From Candidatus Nanoarchaeia archaeon (lineage in GTDB: Archaea; Nanobdellota; Nanobdellia; SCGC-AAA011-G17; JACPNG01): 49,987 nucleotides of DNA. Under the pieces are notes generated by a model. That model did no database searches. It was not told the origin of the DNA and saw only the letters and a program-made list of their open reading frames with translations. The stretch covers positions 1 to 49,987 of the forward strand of contig JAQTOC010000007.1 of NCBI GenBank assembly GCA_028713535.1, read 5' to 3'. Within the stretch, counting starts at the first letter, position 1; each line of letters begins with the position of its first letter. Made by a program: the position numbers and the translations under genes. Of the stretch, positions 1 to 8,403 are shown in pieces.

Positions 1-845
1 TAACAGACATAAGCCCGTTGCATGTCAAGTTTGTAAATAAAAACAAGAAATACTCAGACCAGATAAGGCTATCAAAAAGATTTGCAAAAGTAGCAAAGGT
101 TTATGGGGCAGAATCCTACATAAAAGGTTTTTCTGGATACGTTCTTGAGATTTTGACAATTTATTATAAATCCTTCAACAATTTAATAAAGGCAGTTTCA
201 AAATGGAGTTCAACAACCGAAATCGGAAATAAAAATTTAATAAACAACCTAAACAGGGCAAAGAAAGAATCCCCCCTGATTTTAATTGATCCAACAGATT
301 CAACAAGGAACGCAGCAGCAGCCCTGTCCCAGGAAAAATATGATTTGCTCATTAAATCATGCAGGGAATATTTAAAAAATCCATCTGAGAATTTCTTCAA
401 GGAAAAAGTCTTTGACATGGACGACATAAAAAGGAGAAACAAAGCAAGCAAGATAATAACCCTGAATGTGGTTCCCTTAAACAAGAAAACAGATGTGGCA
501 GGGGCAAAAATGCTCAAGGCTTTCCAATACATCCTTAATGAATTGGAAAAGAACGAGTTTAAAATAAAAAACGAGGGCTGGGTCTGGAACGGAAATGCAA
601 CATTCTACTTTATCCTGGATAAAAAACCGCTTTCAAAGTTAAAAAAACATTACGGTCCGTCAAAAAAACTTGAAAAACCACTGAAAGAATTCAGGAAAAG
701 ATGGAAAAACAAAAAGGTTTCATTTGAAAAAAACAGATCCTATGTAATTATAGAAAGAAAATACCAGCTGCCAGAAAACCTGATAAAATATCTTGTTAAG
801 GACAAAAGGATAAAAACTCTTGTAAAAGAAATAAGGATAATCTAA
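1..845 (+). CDS. cca: CCA-adding enzyme (archaeal tRNA nucleotidyltransferase), 5'-truncated
   Basis: This is the C-terminal part of an archaeal class I CCA-adding enzyme, which adds the 3' CCA to tRNAs. The frame is open to the left edge: in-frame codons before the track's TTG read TDISPL, matching the family's 'TPLHxKYV' segment, so that TTG is internal. Other family marks are GFSGYVLEIL and LIDPTDSTRNAAAALS. About 280 residues are present, whereas the family is usually near 440, so the catalytic palm with its GSxxxGT motif lies outside the window. The role fits the three tRNA genes here, none of which encodes CCA. A psmB promoter follows 26 bases after the stop. Confidence 0.9.
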   Translation, partial: TDISPLHVKFVNKNKKYSDQIRLSKRFAKVAKVYGAESYIKGFSGYVLEILTIYYKSFNNLIKAVSKWSSTTEIGNKNLINNLNRAKKESPLILIDPTDSTRNAAAALSQEKYDLLIKSCREYLKNPSENFFKEKVFDMDDIKRRNKASKIITLNVVPLNKKTDVAGAKMLKAFQYILNELEKNEFKIKNEGWVWNGNATFYFILDKKPLSKLKKHYGPSKKLEKPLKEFRKRWKNKKVSFEKNRSYVIIERKYQLPENLIKYLVKDKRIKTLVKEIRII

Positions 846-870
846 TTAAAAAACTCCCTAAAGTTTAAGA

Positions 871-887
871 CCAAAAAGTTTATAAAT
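871..887 (+). promoter_or_regulatory. BRE/TATA promoter of psmB
   Basis: The sequence reads CCAAAAAG (BRE-like) followed directly by TTTATAAAT. The TATA centre is about 49 bases before the psmB ATG, so a leader of about 24 bases is expected. That leader carries GGTG eight bases before the ATG, a weak Shine-Dalgarno candidate. Confidence 0.8.
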
Positions 888-931
888 AACCATAAACCAT
901 AAACTCTAATGATTGTTCTGGTGTAAAATAT

Positions 932-1567
932 ATGGAAGAAAAAACACTAAAAACTGGTACAACAACCATAGGACTTGTCTGCAAAGATGGTATTATTCTA
1001 GCAGCTGACAAAAGAGCTACTGCAGGTTATATGGTTGCTGAAAAGAAAATGGACAAAATATTTCCAATAGATGATGCTATAGGAATAACTACAGCAGGGT
1101 CTGTTTCAGAAGTGCAGTTATTGTTAAAATTAATGAAAGCCCAGATAAAATTGACAAAAATGAGGGCAAAGAAAGGGCTTACAGTAAAAGAAGTGACTAA
1201 TTTACTGGCAACATACGTATACACAAACATAAGAAGGCCTTCAATGATACTTGCCATAACCGGATTTTTGGTGGCAGGAAAAGATTCATCTGGATTCTCA
1301 CTTTATGAAGTTGGTATCGACGGCTCTGTAATAAAAGCCCAAGACTACAGGACAGACGGTTCTGGAAGCGTGTTTGCTTTAGGAGTTCTGGAAAACGAAT
1401 ACAAACAAGATATGAGCGTACAGCAAGGTATTGAATTAGCTCTAAAGGCAATAAACGCCTCATTAAAAAGAGATGCTGCAACAGGCAATGGAATTGATAT
1501 CGTAACCATTACAAATGAAGGTTACAAAAAAGTGATGGAAAAAGAAATTAACACAGGTATTTACTAA
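932..1567 (+). CDS. psmB: Proteasome subunit beta
   Basis: This is the catalytic beta subunit of the archaeal 20S proteasome, an N-terminal nucleophile hydrolase. A nine-residue propeptide (MEEKTLKTG) precedes the nucleophile Thr. Counting that Thr as 1, Asp17 (in AADKRAT) and Lys33 (in KKMDK) fall at the expected places. The late GNGID segment is also typical. The length of 211 residues is normal for the family. The gene has its own BRE/TATA promoter and lies 30 bases before the aCPSF1 gene, so the two are probably co-transcribed. This pairing is known in other archaea. The alpha subunit and PAN are not in the window. Confidence 0.96.
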   Translation: MEEKTLKTGTTTIGLVCKDGIILAADKRATAGYMVAEKKMDKIFPIDDAIGITTAGSVSEVQLLLKLMKAQIKLTKMRAKKGLTVKEVTNLLATYVYTNIRRPSMILAITGFLVAGKDSSGFSLYEVGIDGSVIKAQDYRTDGSGSVFALGVLENEYKQDMSVQQGIELALKAINASLKRDAATGNGIDIVTITNEGYKKVMEKEINTGIY

Positions 1568-1597
1568 TTTTCTAATATAAACAAGAAAGAGAAAAAA

Positions 1598-3502
1598 ATG
1601 ACTAAAATAATAGATGAAGTACTAAAGCATATACCTGACTCTGCAAAAGTGTCAGATGTATCTTTCGAAGGAGCAAATATTGTAATATATACCAAGAACA
1701 AAGACTTCTTCCTAGACAGCAATGGAGTAATAAAAGAAATAGTCAACGATATTAAAAAAAGAGTTGAAGTTCGTTCAGATCCTTCTCTATGTATGGATAT
1801 TGAAAAAGCAGAAAAGAAAATAAAAGAAATTCTTCCAGAAGAATCCCAGGTTTCAAATATAACCTTTGATCCTCAAAGGTCAAGAGTCATAATTGAAGCA
1901 GAAAAGCCCGGGTTGGCAATAGGAAAACAAGGAGAGTTATTAAGGGAAATAAGAAAACAGACATTGTGGGTTCCATTGATAAAAAGAACTCCCGCACTCA
2001 GGTCAAAAATAATCGAAAACATCAGGCAGGTCTTATATGATAACAGCGACTTCAGAAGAAAGTTCCTTAACAAAATAGGCCACAGGATCTATGATGGATG
2101 GAAACGTGAGAAAAGAAATGAGTGGGTACGAGTTAGTTTCCTTGGAGGAGCAAGACAGGTAGGAAAATCTGCAATACTTTTGCAGACTCCAGAATCAAAT
2201 GTTCTTCTTGACTGCGGTATACATCCAGCAAAACCATTAAGTGACCCAACTGCATTTCCTCACCTAGACGCTCCAGAATTCAAGCTTAACGAGTTGGATG
2301 CAATAATATTGACTCATGCCCATATAGACCACGCAGGTCTAATCCCTTATTTGTACAAAATGGGCTATGATGGCCCAACTTACGCTACTGCACCAACAAG
2401 GGATATAGCAGCACTTCTTTGTCTGGATACAATTAACATCGCGCAAAAAGAGGGTCGTGACCCAATTTATTCAAGTGCAGACATTAAAAAAATGGTAAAG
2501 AATACAATATGCTTGGAATACGAAGAGGTCACAGACATAACTCCTGACTTAAGGATCACATTATACAATGCAGGCCACACCTTGGGAAGTGCAATGGTTC
2601 ATATTCATGTAGGAAATGGTTTGCACAATTTATTATATACATCAGATATGAATTATGAAACTTCAAATCTGCTTTCAGCAGCAATAACAAAATTCCCAAG
2701 GCTTGAAACAGTAATTACAGAAGCAACTCTTGGTTCAAAAGATGATGTTCAAAATTCAAGAAAAGAAGCAGAAGACGATTTCATAAAGGAAATCAACGAA
2801 ACAATTACAAATAAGGGAAAGGTTTTGCTTCCTGTTTTAGGAACCGGAAGAGCTCAGGAGATAATGGTCATTCTGGAAAGAGCAATGAGTGAAAAAACAA
2901 TTCCAGATGTTCCAATCCATGTTCAAGGAATGGTATGGGACATTACTGCGATTCATACCACCTATCCAGATTTTTTCAACTCAAAAATAAAAAGAAATGT
3001 TTTCCACAAGGATCAGAATCCATTCCTGTCTCCTGTATTCAAACATGTAGGCTCACAAAAGGAACAGGAAGAGATAATTAACTCAGGAGAATCCTGCATA
3101 ATACTTGCAACATCAGGAATGATGGTTGGTGGTGCATCAGTGGAATACTTCAAGCATCTTGCAGAAAATCCAAGAAATACGTTGATATTTTCATGTTATC
3201 AGGCAGAAGGTTCTTTAGGTAGGATCCTGCAGAACGGAATAAAAGAAGTCAACATGGGTTCTGTAGAAAAACCAGACATAGTAAATGTAAGATGTAAAAT
3301 ATGTACCATCTCAGGATTTTCAGGGCACTCTTCAAGAAACCAGTTGATGAGCTTCTTCAAGCATCTTGATCCAAAACCAAAGAAAGTAATAGTGCAGCAC
3401 GGAGAAAGTTCCAAGTGTCTGGACTTGGCATCATCCCTTCATAAGTTAATGAGAGTAGAAACTGCAGCTCCAAAAAATCTTGAAAGCATAAGAATAAGAT
3501 AA
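1598..3502 (+). CDS. aCPSF1/FttA, beta-CASP ribonuclease and transcription termination factor
   Basis: This 634-residue protein has the full archaeal CPSF1 layout. N-terminal KH-type domains occupy about residues 1-145, with the GKQG loop near 107. A metallo-beta-lactamase core follows with HAHIDH near 240 and GHTLGS near 325. A beta-CASP insert and the late motifs GHSSRNQ near 576 and QHGE near 600 complete it. The family cleaves 3' ends at U-rich sites and ends transcription by archaeal RNA polymerase; it acts as a dimer in the cytoplasm. It lies directly after psmB. Its stop is immediately followed by the stop of the convergent DUF1003 gene, leaving no spacer for a terminator. Confidence 0.96.
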   Translation: MTKIIDEVLKHIPDSAKVSDVSFEGANIVIYTKNKDFFLDSNGVIKEIVNDIKKRVEVRSDPSLCMDIEKAEKKIKEILPEESQVSNITFDPQRSRVIIEAEKPGLAIGKQGELLREIRKQTLWVPLIKRTPALRSKIIENIRQVLYDNSDFRRKFLNKIGHRIYDGWKREKRNEWVRVSFLGGARQVGKSAILLQTPESNVLLDCGIHPAKPLSDPTAFPHLDAPEFKLNELDAIILTHAHIDHAGLIPYLYKMGYDGPTYATAPTRDIAALLCLDTINIAQKEGRDPIYSSADIKKMVKNTICLEYEEVTDITPDLRITLYNAGHTLGSAMVHIHVGNGLHNLLYTSDMNYETSNLLSAAITKFPRLETVITEATLGSKDDVQNSRKEAEDDFIKEINETITNKGKVLLPVLGTGRAQEIMVILERAMSEKTIPDVPIHVQGMVWDITAIHTTYPDFFNSKIKRNVFHKDQNPFLSPVFKHVGSQKEQEEIINSGESCIILATSGMMVGGASVEYFKHLAENPRNTLIFSCYQAEGSLGRILQNGIKEVNMGSVEKPDIVNVRCKICTISGFSGHSSRNQLMSFFKHLDPKPKKVIVQHGESSKCLDLASSLHKLMRVETAAPKNLESIRIR

Positions 3503-3910
3503 TCACTTTTTCTTTAAGTTTTTGTGAAGATATTCTTTGATTGAATCCAACTCTTTGTGAACTCTCTGTATTTCTCTCTCAGATTTCCTGTTGACCTGAT
3601 AGTTATATTTAAAGTCAATTCTGTCTCTCTGCTCCTGTCGGTTCTGGCTCATTAAGATTAAAGGTGCAGACAACGCAGTTAAGCAGGCCAAAACCAAGTT
3701 TAAAAAAACATAGGGGTAAGAGTCCCATCTCCAGGATACTTTTACATTTATCCAAGTCCAGATTATAATTAATACAAAAAGTATGAATATAAATGTCCAG
3801 CTTCCAATAAATCTTGTAACCTTGTCTGCAATTTTCTGCCAGGGTCCTGGCTCAGTTTGTAATGCTGGATGGTTTTTTTTATGATTAAGATGATTGCCTC
3901 TTTTTTCCAT
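3503..3910 (-). CDS. DUF1003 family membrane protein
   Basis: The 135-residue protein matches the DUF1003 pattern. A short cytoplasmic N-terminus leads to a first helix (about 37-54), a WRWDSYPY segment and a second helix (about 67-85). A polar tail with SQNRQEQRDRID follows and continues into a likely coiled coil (KSEREIQRVHKELDSIKE). The molecular function of the family is not established. A TATA-like element (TTTAAATAA, centred near 3938) sits about 28 bases before the ATG, implying a leaderless single-gene transcript. It is convergent with aCPSF1 with no gap between stops. Confidence 0.85.
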   Translation of the reverse strand: MEKRGNHLNHKKNHPALQTEPGPWQKIADKVTRFIGSWTFIFILFVLIIIWTWINVKVSWRWDSYPYVFLNLVLACLTALSAPLILMSQNRQEQRDRIDFKYNYQVNRKSEREIQRVHKELDSIKEYLHKNLKKK

Positions 3911-3947
3911 TATAATAATATAGTATATAAATTATTTAAAAACCTTA

Positions 3948-4856
3948 TTATTTTTTCAACTCTCTAAGCAGGACACAAACCTTGCACATTTTCCCAGAAC
4001 ACGGCTCTCCGCACCCTTCACAATAATTAACTCCGGTCTTTACATCTTCTTTTAATTTTAAATTCATAGATTCCTGGAATTCTAAAATATTATTCTTAAC
4101 CCCAGGATGCTTAACCTCAAACTTCTCAAGTATATCCCTGAATTCTCTTCTGTATGCATCAGCAGAACAAGGGCACATTCCATAATTAACAGGAAGCCCC
4201 TTAATCTCAGAGTATTTTTTATTCTCATTATTAGTCATAAAATATAAGGGCTTGACTCTCCTGACAAACTTATAGGATTTATCACTTGATTTTATTCCCT
4301 GTCTCCTAGCTAAGTTCATGTCATTCCTGAAAACATTCATCAAAAATACTTCTGCACCGTCATCTAAGCAATGTCCTGTAGCAAGATAATCAAACTTAAG
4401 TTTCTTGCTGTATTTATTAAGCAAGTATCTTTTTAGGACTCCGCACAGCATGCATGAAGAATACTCCTGTCCTTTCTCTTTCAAAACAGACTTCATATAG
4501 CATAAAGACTTTCCAAACTCTTTTCTAAAAGAAACAACATGCAGTTTAATCTTGTTATCCTTGCATATTTTTTTGATATTTTCCAGATTTGCTTTTGTAT
4601 AATTCCCTATTGCCGCGTCAATTGTTATAGCCTCGATGTTATAACCCATCTTCTTGAGAACATACAAGCAGACACTTGAATCCTTTCCTCCAGAAACTGC
4701 AACTCCAACCCTATCTTTCTTTGTAAACAATTTGTGCTTAAAAATAGTCTTAGCAACTTTTTTCTCAAAGTATTTGACAAAGCAATGCTTGCACAATTTA
4801 ACGTTATTATTGGTAAGATTGATTACAGGTTCCTTAGAACAAAGTTTACAGGGCAT
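3948..4856 (-). CDS. tRNA 2-thiolation enzyme, TtuA/NcsA (Ctu1) family
   Basis: This is an N-type PP-loop ATPase of the TtuA/NcsA/Ctu1 group, which makes 2-thiouridine in tRNA using a ubiquitin-like sulfur carrier. An N-terminal zinc module (CKLC...CKHC) comes first, then the ATP loop VSGGKDSS near residue 55. The catalytic-region cysteines are in CMLCG and CPCSAD, with GHCLDDGAE between them. A C-terminal zinc module (CEGCGEPCSGKMCKVC) closes the protein. The length of 302 residues is normal. The start overlaps the FKBP gene end by 11 bases, indicating one operon. The target position, U54 or U34, cannot be decided from sequence alone. Confidence 0.9.
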   Translation of the reverse strand: MPCKLCSKEPVINLTNNNVKLCKHCFVKYFEKKVAKTIFKHKLFTKKDRVGVAVSGGKDSSVCLYVLKKMGYNIEAITIDAAIGNYTKANLENIKKICKDNKIKLHVVSFRKEFGKSLCYMKSVLKEKGQEYSSCMLCGVLKRYLLNKYSKKLKFDYLATGHCLDDGAEVFLMNVFRNDMNLARRQGIKSSDKSYKFVRRVKPLYFMTNNENKKYSEIKGLPVNYGMCPCSADAYRREFRDILEKFEVKHPGVKNNILEFQESMNLKLKEDVKTGVNYCEGCGEPCSGKMCKVCVLLRELKK

Positions 4857-5481
4857 ACTCTATTTTCTTGTTTAATAACTTTTCAAGCCTTTCTTTTACA
4901 GCCTTTTTGATTGTGTTGTCAAGTTTAAAGTTTTTCAAAACAAAAGCATCATCTTTTTTTTCTACATCGATTTTCTGCTCAAAGTTAAAATCAAAGAAGC
5001 TTTTTATTTTTTCAGCATCATCCTCTATTACTTTTTTTATTTTGAATTCATAAATCACATCCCTTCCAGCCATGGGATTATTGAAGTCAACCAGAGTCCT
5101 GCTCCCTGAAACGCTCTTGACCATCCCAAACATTCCGTCTATATTTAGTTGCATTCCAGGAAATGGGTGAATGTCATTTTTCACAAGCTTGGATGTATGT
5201 ATCAGCTGCAATAACTCCTTGCTTCTTTTGCCAAACGCATCTTCGGGTTTTAACTCAACCTTATAGAACTTATTAGTCTCCTTGTTCTCAAGTTCCCTGT
5301 CCAAACCCCTTAACACATCTCCGTGGCCAATACAAATAATCCATGGCTTATACTTAAATTTTGGTCTGAAAACATTTTCTTTTTTTGCGGTTTCAGCATT
5401 AGTAAGGTCAAATATCTCGTTGGTGTCCTTTATTCTTCCTACAAATTCCAGTTCAACAAAATCTCCCTTCTTTGTTTTCAT
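4846..5481 (-). CDS. FKBP-type peptidyl-prolyl isomerase with IF domain (archaeal SlyD-like)
   Basis: The protein begins with the FKBP strand GDFVELEFVGRI and continues with GHGDVLRGLDREL, typical of proline-isomerase chaperones. An inserted IF flap domain contains PGMQLNIDG, followed by the closing signature VDFNNPMAGRD. A C-terminal extension of about 60 residues is usual for long archaeal FKBPs. The predicted role is cytoplasmic folding aid. Unlike bacterial SlyD it has no histidine-rich metal tail. A TATA element (AGTTTAAATAC) centred about 27 bases before the ATG suggests a leaderless mRNA that continues into the overlapping ttuA-like gene. Confidence 0.93.
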   Translation of the reverse strand: MKTKKGDFVELEFVGRIKDTNEIFDLTNAETAKKENVFRPKFKYKPWIICIGHGDVLRGLDRELENKETNKFYKVELKPEDAFGKRSKELLQLIHTSKLVKNDIHPFPGMQLNIDGMFGMVKSVSGSRTLVDFNNPMAGRDVIYEFKIKKVIEDDAEKIKSFFDFNFEQKIDVEKKDDAFVLKNFKLDNTIKKAVKERLEKLLNKKIEYAL

Positions 5482-5502
5482 ACTGAATCACTAAAAAAAA
5501 GA

Positions 5503-5513
5503 GTATTTAAACT
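5503..5513 (-). promoter_or_regulatory. TATA box of the FKBP-ttuA operon
   Basis: On the minus strand the sequence is AGTTTAAATAC, centred near 5508 and about 27 bases before the FKBP ATG. This spacing predicts transcription starting at or next to the start codon. Confidence 0.6.
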
Positions 5514-5564
5514 TTATTATAAAACACCAGAATACTTTAAAACATAAAAAACTGAATTTTCAGT

Positions 5565-5807
5565 ATGGGCTGGAGAGAAGAAATAGATCCATTGCTAAGG
5601 CAGCATTTGGAGAAATTAATAGAAGAATCATATAAGCAGAAAAACGCATTTGAAAAAGCAAAAAATAAGGATATAGCTCAATTATGGTGCGCAGTAGCTC
5701 TGCTTTCCAAAGATAATTTTGATTTAAAGCTAAAAATAAAATACCTTGAGAGTTTCATAAGAGAAAATATAAAAACTAAAACACCAAAAAATCTTAAGAA
5801 ATATTAA
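5565..5807 (+). CDS. Small alpha-helical protein of unknown function (80 aa)
   Basis: I do not recognise this family. The protein is mostly charged and amphipathic, with likely helices around HLEKLIEESYKQKNAFEKA and around DLKLKIKYLES, plus one tryptophan-cysteine patch (LWCAVALL). There is no signal peptide, membrane span or metal motif. A TATA-like CTTTAAAAC centred 26 bases before the ATG supports expression as a leaderless mRNA, divergent from the FKBP operon. The following MFS gene has its own TATA box, so the two are probably not an operon. Confidence 0.7.
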   Translation: MGWREEIDPLLRQHLEKLIEESYKQKNAFEKAKNKDIAQLWCAVALLSKDNFDLKLKIKYLESFIRENIKTKTPKNLKKY

Positions 5808-5820
5808 TTATTTCAATAAG

Positions 5821-5829
5821 TATATAAAT
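5821..5829 (+). promoter_or_regulatory. TATA box of the MFS transporter gene
   Basis: TATATAAAT is centred 25 bases before the ATG of the MFS gene, the leaderless spacing seen across this window. Confidence 0.65.
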
Positions 5830-5849
5830 AAAAATATATCTAAAAATTT

Positions 5850-7031
5850 ATGGGTTCAAACTATAAATCAAATCTCTGGAAGATATATCTCTTCAAGTTT
5901 CTAGCTGGTCTTCACTTCTTTTCAGCAGTTTTGATTCCTTTTTTCACAGATTGGGGGAAGATAAGTTTCACTCAGATAATGATACTGCAATCTTGGTTTA
6001 TGATGTGCGTTTTTATCCTCGAAGTTCCAACAGGAGCAATTGCAGACTATATAGGAAGAAAATATTCTCTAATCTTAGCGGCAGTCACTGGAGCAGCCGC
6101 AAGTATAGTGTATGTAAGTTCTCCAAATTTTTATATATTTATGATTGCAGAATTCTTGTTTGCAATCTCAGCAGCGTTGATTTCCGGAGCAGACGAAGCA
6201 TTTGTTTATGATACTCTTAAAAAAATCAAGCAAGAAAACTTATCAAAAAAAATCTTTGGAAGAATAGAAAGTTTCAATCTTGCAGGGATATTAATTGCCG
6301 CACCAATCGGAAGCATCATTGCAGTTCAATTTGGATTATCAGTCCCGATGCTGCTTTTTGCTGTACCTTCGGTTTTAGCAGCGATAATAGGCCTAACTTT
6401 AAACGAACCTCAGACAACAAAGAAGATAGAATCCAAAAGATATATCCTCATACTAAAATCTGGGATAAACTCTCTCCGCAATAATAAAACACTAAGAATC
6501 CTCGCAGTTGATGCAGTAGTAATCTCTGCATTAGCCTATCTTCTCATCTGGCTTTACCAGCCAATGCTAATCAAAGCAGGAATGGGAATAGGGTATTTTG
6601 GTATAATCCATGCTTCTTTTGTAATTAGTGAAATACTCATATTGAATAATTTTGAGAAATTAGAAAGACTGCTTGGATCCAAAAAAAGACTGACGTTTTT
6701 TAGCGCAATGATTGTCGGAATTATGTATATTATTGGTGGGTTAACAACCTTTATACCTGTAGTAATACTAATAATAATTATTGCAGGAGGATTCGGCCTT
6801 ACAAGAGGGACTTTATTATCTAGCTACATGAATAAATATATTTCATCAGAAGAGAGAGCAACAACCTTATCTTCAATTTCAATGCTGAGGAGGTTTCTAA
6901 TTGCCGCAATAAACCCTCTGATTGGGTTTATGGTAGATTGGTCTTTGGGGACCACCCTAATCATCATAGGGGTAATAACTATTATCTTTTCCTTATTTTC
7001 AAGAATTAAAGAAGAACATCTAATTGATTAG
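5850..7031 (+). CDS. MFS transporter, 12 predicted membrane helices
   Basis: The 393-residue protein has about twelve hydrophobic segments in two halves. The loop between helices 2 and 3 carries an MFS motif A form, GAIADYIGRKYS. No long soluble domain is present. The family moves small solutes or drugs, usually with protons; the substrate here cannot be read. A TATA box 25 bases upstream of the ATG suggests it is transcribed alone. Its 3' end overlaps the convergent membrane-protein gene by four bases. Confidence 0.88.
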   Translation: MGSNYKSNLWKIYLFKFLAGLHFFSAVLIPFFTDWGKISFTQIMILQSWFMMCVFILEVPTGAIADYIGRKYSLILAAVTGAAASIVYVSSPNFYIFMIAEFLFAISAALISGADEAFVYDTLKKIKQENLSKKIFGRIESFNLAGILIAAPIGSIIAVQFGLSVPMLLFAVPSVLAAIIGLTLNEPQTTKKIESKRYILILKSGINSLRNNKTLRILAVDAVVISALAYLLIWLYQPMLIKAGMGIGYFGIIHASFVISEILILNNFEKLERLLGSKKRLTFFSAMIVGIMYIIGGLTTFIPVVILIIIIAGGFGLTRGTLLSSYMNKYISSEERATTLSSISMLRRFLIAAINPLIGFMVDWSLGTTLIIIGVITIIFSLFSRIKEEHLID

Positions 7032-7369
7032 TCTTTCCTCAATGCATAGCCAATCAATATAGCAACAAAAAGCCATTGAACATAAGGAACAAATTCTAAT
7101 ATAACTTCCAATCCTGGATTTATGATTGCTAAGATATTCAAGTAAGTATTATTCATTCCAATCAGAAGAACAACAATCTTCCTGAGAACCAATACAAAAA
7201 TAAAGATAATTAAAATAAGGATAAATGAATGGCTTGTCTTTTCATTTTTAAATAATGGGTTGACAAGGTCTGATAGTTTAGGCAAAACTTTTGTTATCAA
7301 GATATGCCCGCCAATAAAAGCAAATACAGCTCCAATAAGAACTACAATCCACGAAATAATATCACCCAT
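7028..7369 (-). CDS. Small integral membrane protein (113 aa), unknown function
   Basis: I see three hydrophobic segments, at about residues 5-28, 47-70 and 78-108, with a short charged loop (LFKNEKTSH) between the first and second. No catalytic or metal-binding residues stand out and I do not recognise the family. A minus-strand TATA element (ATTATATAAAAG, about 7391-7402) lies about 28 bases before the ATG, divergent from the ABC transporter promoter. Transport accessory or membrane-structure roles are possible but unsupported. Confidence 0.7.
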   Translation of the reverse strand: MGDIISWIVVLIGAVFAFIGGHILITKVLPKLSDLVNPLFKNEKTSHSFILILIIFIFVLVLRKIVVLLIGMNNTYLNILAIINPGLEVILEFVPYVQWLFVAILIGYALRKD

Positions 7370-7428
7370 AACATATATCTTCCTCAGCTCCTTTTATATA
7401 ATTTATTTACCATTCTGGAATGAATAAA

Positions 7429-7440
7429 AATATTTAATAA
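7429..7440 (+). promoter_or_regulatory. TATA box of the ABC exporter operon
   Basis: AATATTTAATAA is centred about 32 bases before the ATG of the ABC ATPase gene. The divergent gene's TATA lies about 35 bases away on the other strand. Confidence 0.5.
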
Positions 7441-7466
7441 AGAAGCTCCGAAGTAAATTAAAATAT

Positions 7467-8402
7467 ATGACTACATTAATTCAGTTTAAAGACATATTCA
7501 AGAGGTATGGCTCCAATCTTGTTCTCAACAATTTGAATTTCGGCATAAATGAAGGAGACATCTTTGGGATAATTGGTTTGTCTGGTTCTGGAAAGACAAC
7601 AATACTAAATACCTTAATAGGATTTATACGAGCAAACAGTGGGCAGATCATTTACAAAGACCAGGATATCTCAAAAAATAAAAAACGAATAGAACAAATT
7701 GCTGGATTTGCAACCCAGTCCTGCTCATTTTATCAAAAGCTTACAGTAGAGGAAAATCTCCACTACTTTGGAAAATTATACAACATGAAAAGGGAAGACA
7801 TAGTAAAAAGAATTGATGAATTGCTTCCTCTGGTTGAATTACAGCCTACAAAAAAAGTTCTGGCAAAAAACCTTTCAACAGGAATGCAAAGGAGATTGGA
7901 TATTGCCTGTGCAATGATACATCACCCCCAGATCTTGATCCTTGACGAGCCAACCGAAGACCTTGATCCAGTATTAAGAAGAGAAATTCTAAGGCTTATA
8001 AGAAAAATAAACATTGAAGAAGGAACAACAATCATAATTACCTCTCACCTATTGAATGAGATAGAATCAATCTGCTCAAGGATAGCGATACTGCACAAAG
8101 GAAAGATGATAAGGTCAGGAACGCCAGCAGAGCTAAAAGACATGTACACAAAAAATCAGGAAATACACCTAAGAACCTATCCAGGAAAATACGACCAGAT
8201 AATTACACATTTAAAAAGAACTGGGGGCATAACAGATGCAACAAGCCAAGGAAACAAAATAGTTATCTATACCAAGGATGCAGAAAAAGTCCTCCACGAT
8301 ATTTTGGAGACACTAGCTGTAAACAAAGAAAAATTAATTGACATAGATGTTAATAGGCCATCATTAGAGGAGGTTTTCGCATTCTTTACAAAAGAAAAAT
8401 AA
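7467..8402 (+). CDS. ABC transporter ATP-binding protein (ABC-2 exporter type)
   Basis: All ABC ATPase motifs are present: Walker A GLSGSGKTT near residue 40, a Q-loop in ATQSC, the signature LSTGMQRRLDIA, Walker B ILILDEPTEDLDP and the switch histidine in TSHLL. About 90 residues follow the ATPase core, like the C-terminal tails of exporter ATPases. The signature has a Thr-Gly in place of Gly-Gly. The next gene, one base downstream, is the matching permease. The likely role is ATP-driven export of a lipid, polymer or drug; the cargo is unknown. Confidence 0.92.
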   Translation: MTTLIQFKDIFKRYGSNLVLNNLNFGINEGDIFGIIGLSGSGKTTILNTLIGFIRANSGQIIYKDQDISKNKKRIEQIAGFATQSCSFYQKLTVEENLHYFGKLYNMKREDIVKRIDELLPLVELQPTKKVLAKNLSTGMQRRLDIACAMIHHPQILILDEPTEDLDPVLRREILRLIRKINIEEGTTIIITSHLLNEIESICSRIAILHKGKMIRSGTPAELKDMYTKNQEIHLRTYPGKYDQIITHLKRTGGITDATSQGNKIVIYTKDAEKVLHDILETLAVNKEKLIDIDVNRPSLEEVFAFFTKEK

Positions 8403-8403
8403 A

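Noticed and set aside
1197-1481. 94-residue minus-strand ORF inside psmB
   Set aside because: It is a shadow of a strongly conserved gene and has no family-like features.
3499-3510. Terminator between aCPSF1 and the DUF1003 gene
   Set aside because: The two stops abut and I see no hairpin. T-rich stretches occur on both strands all over this AT-rich DNA, so I do not call discrete terminators.
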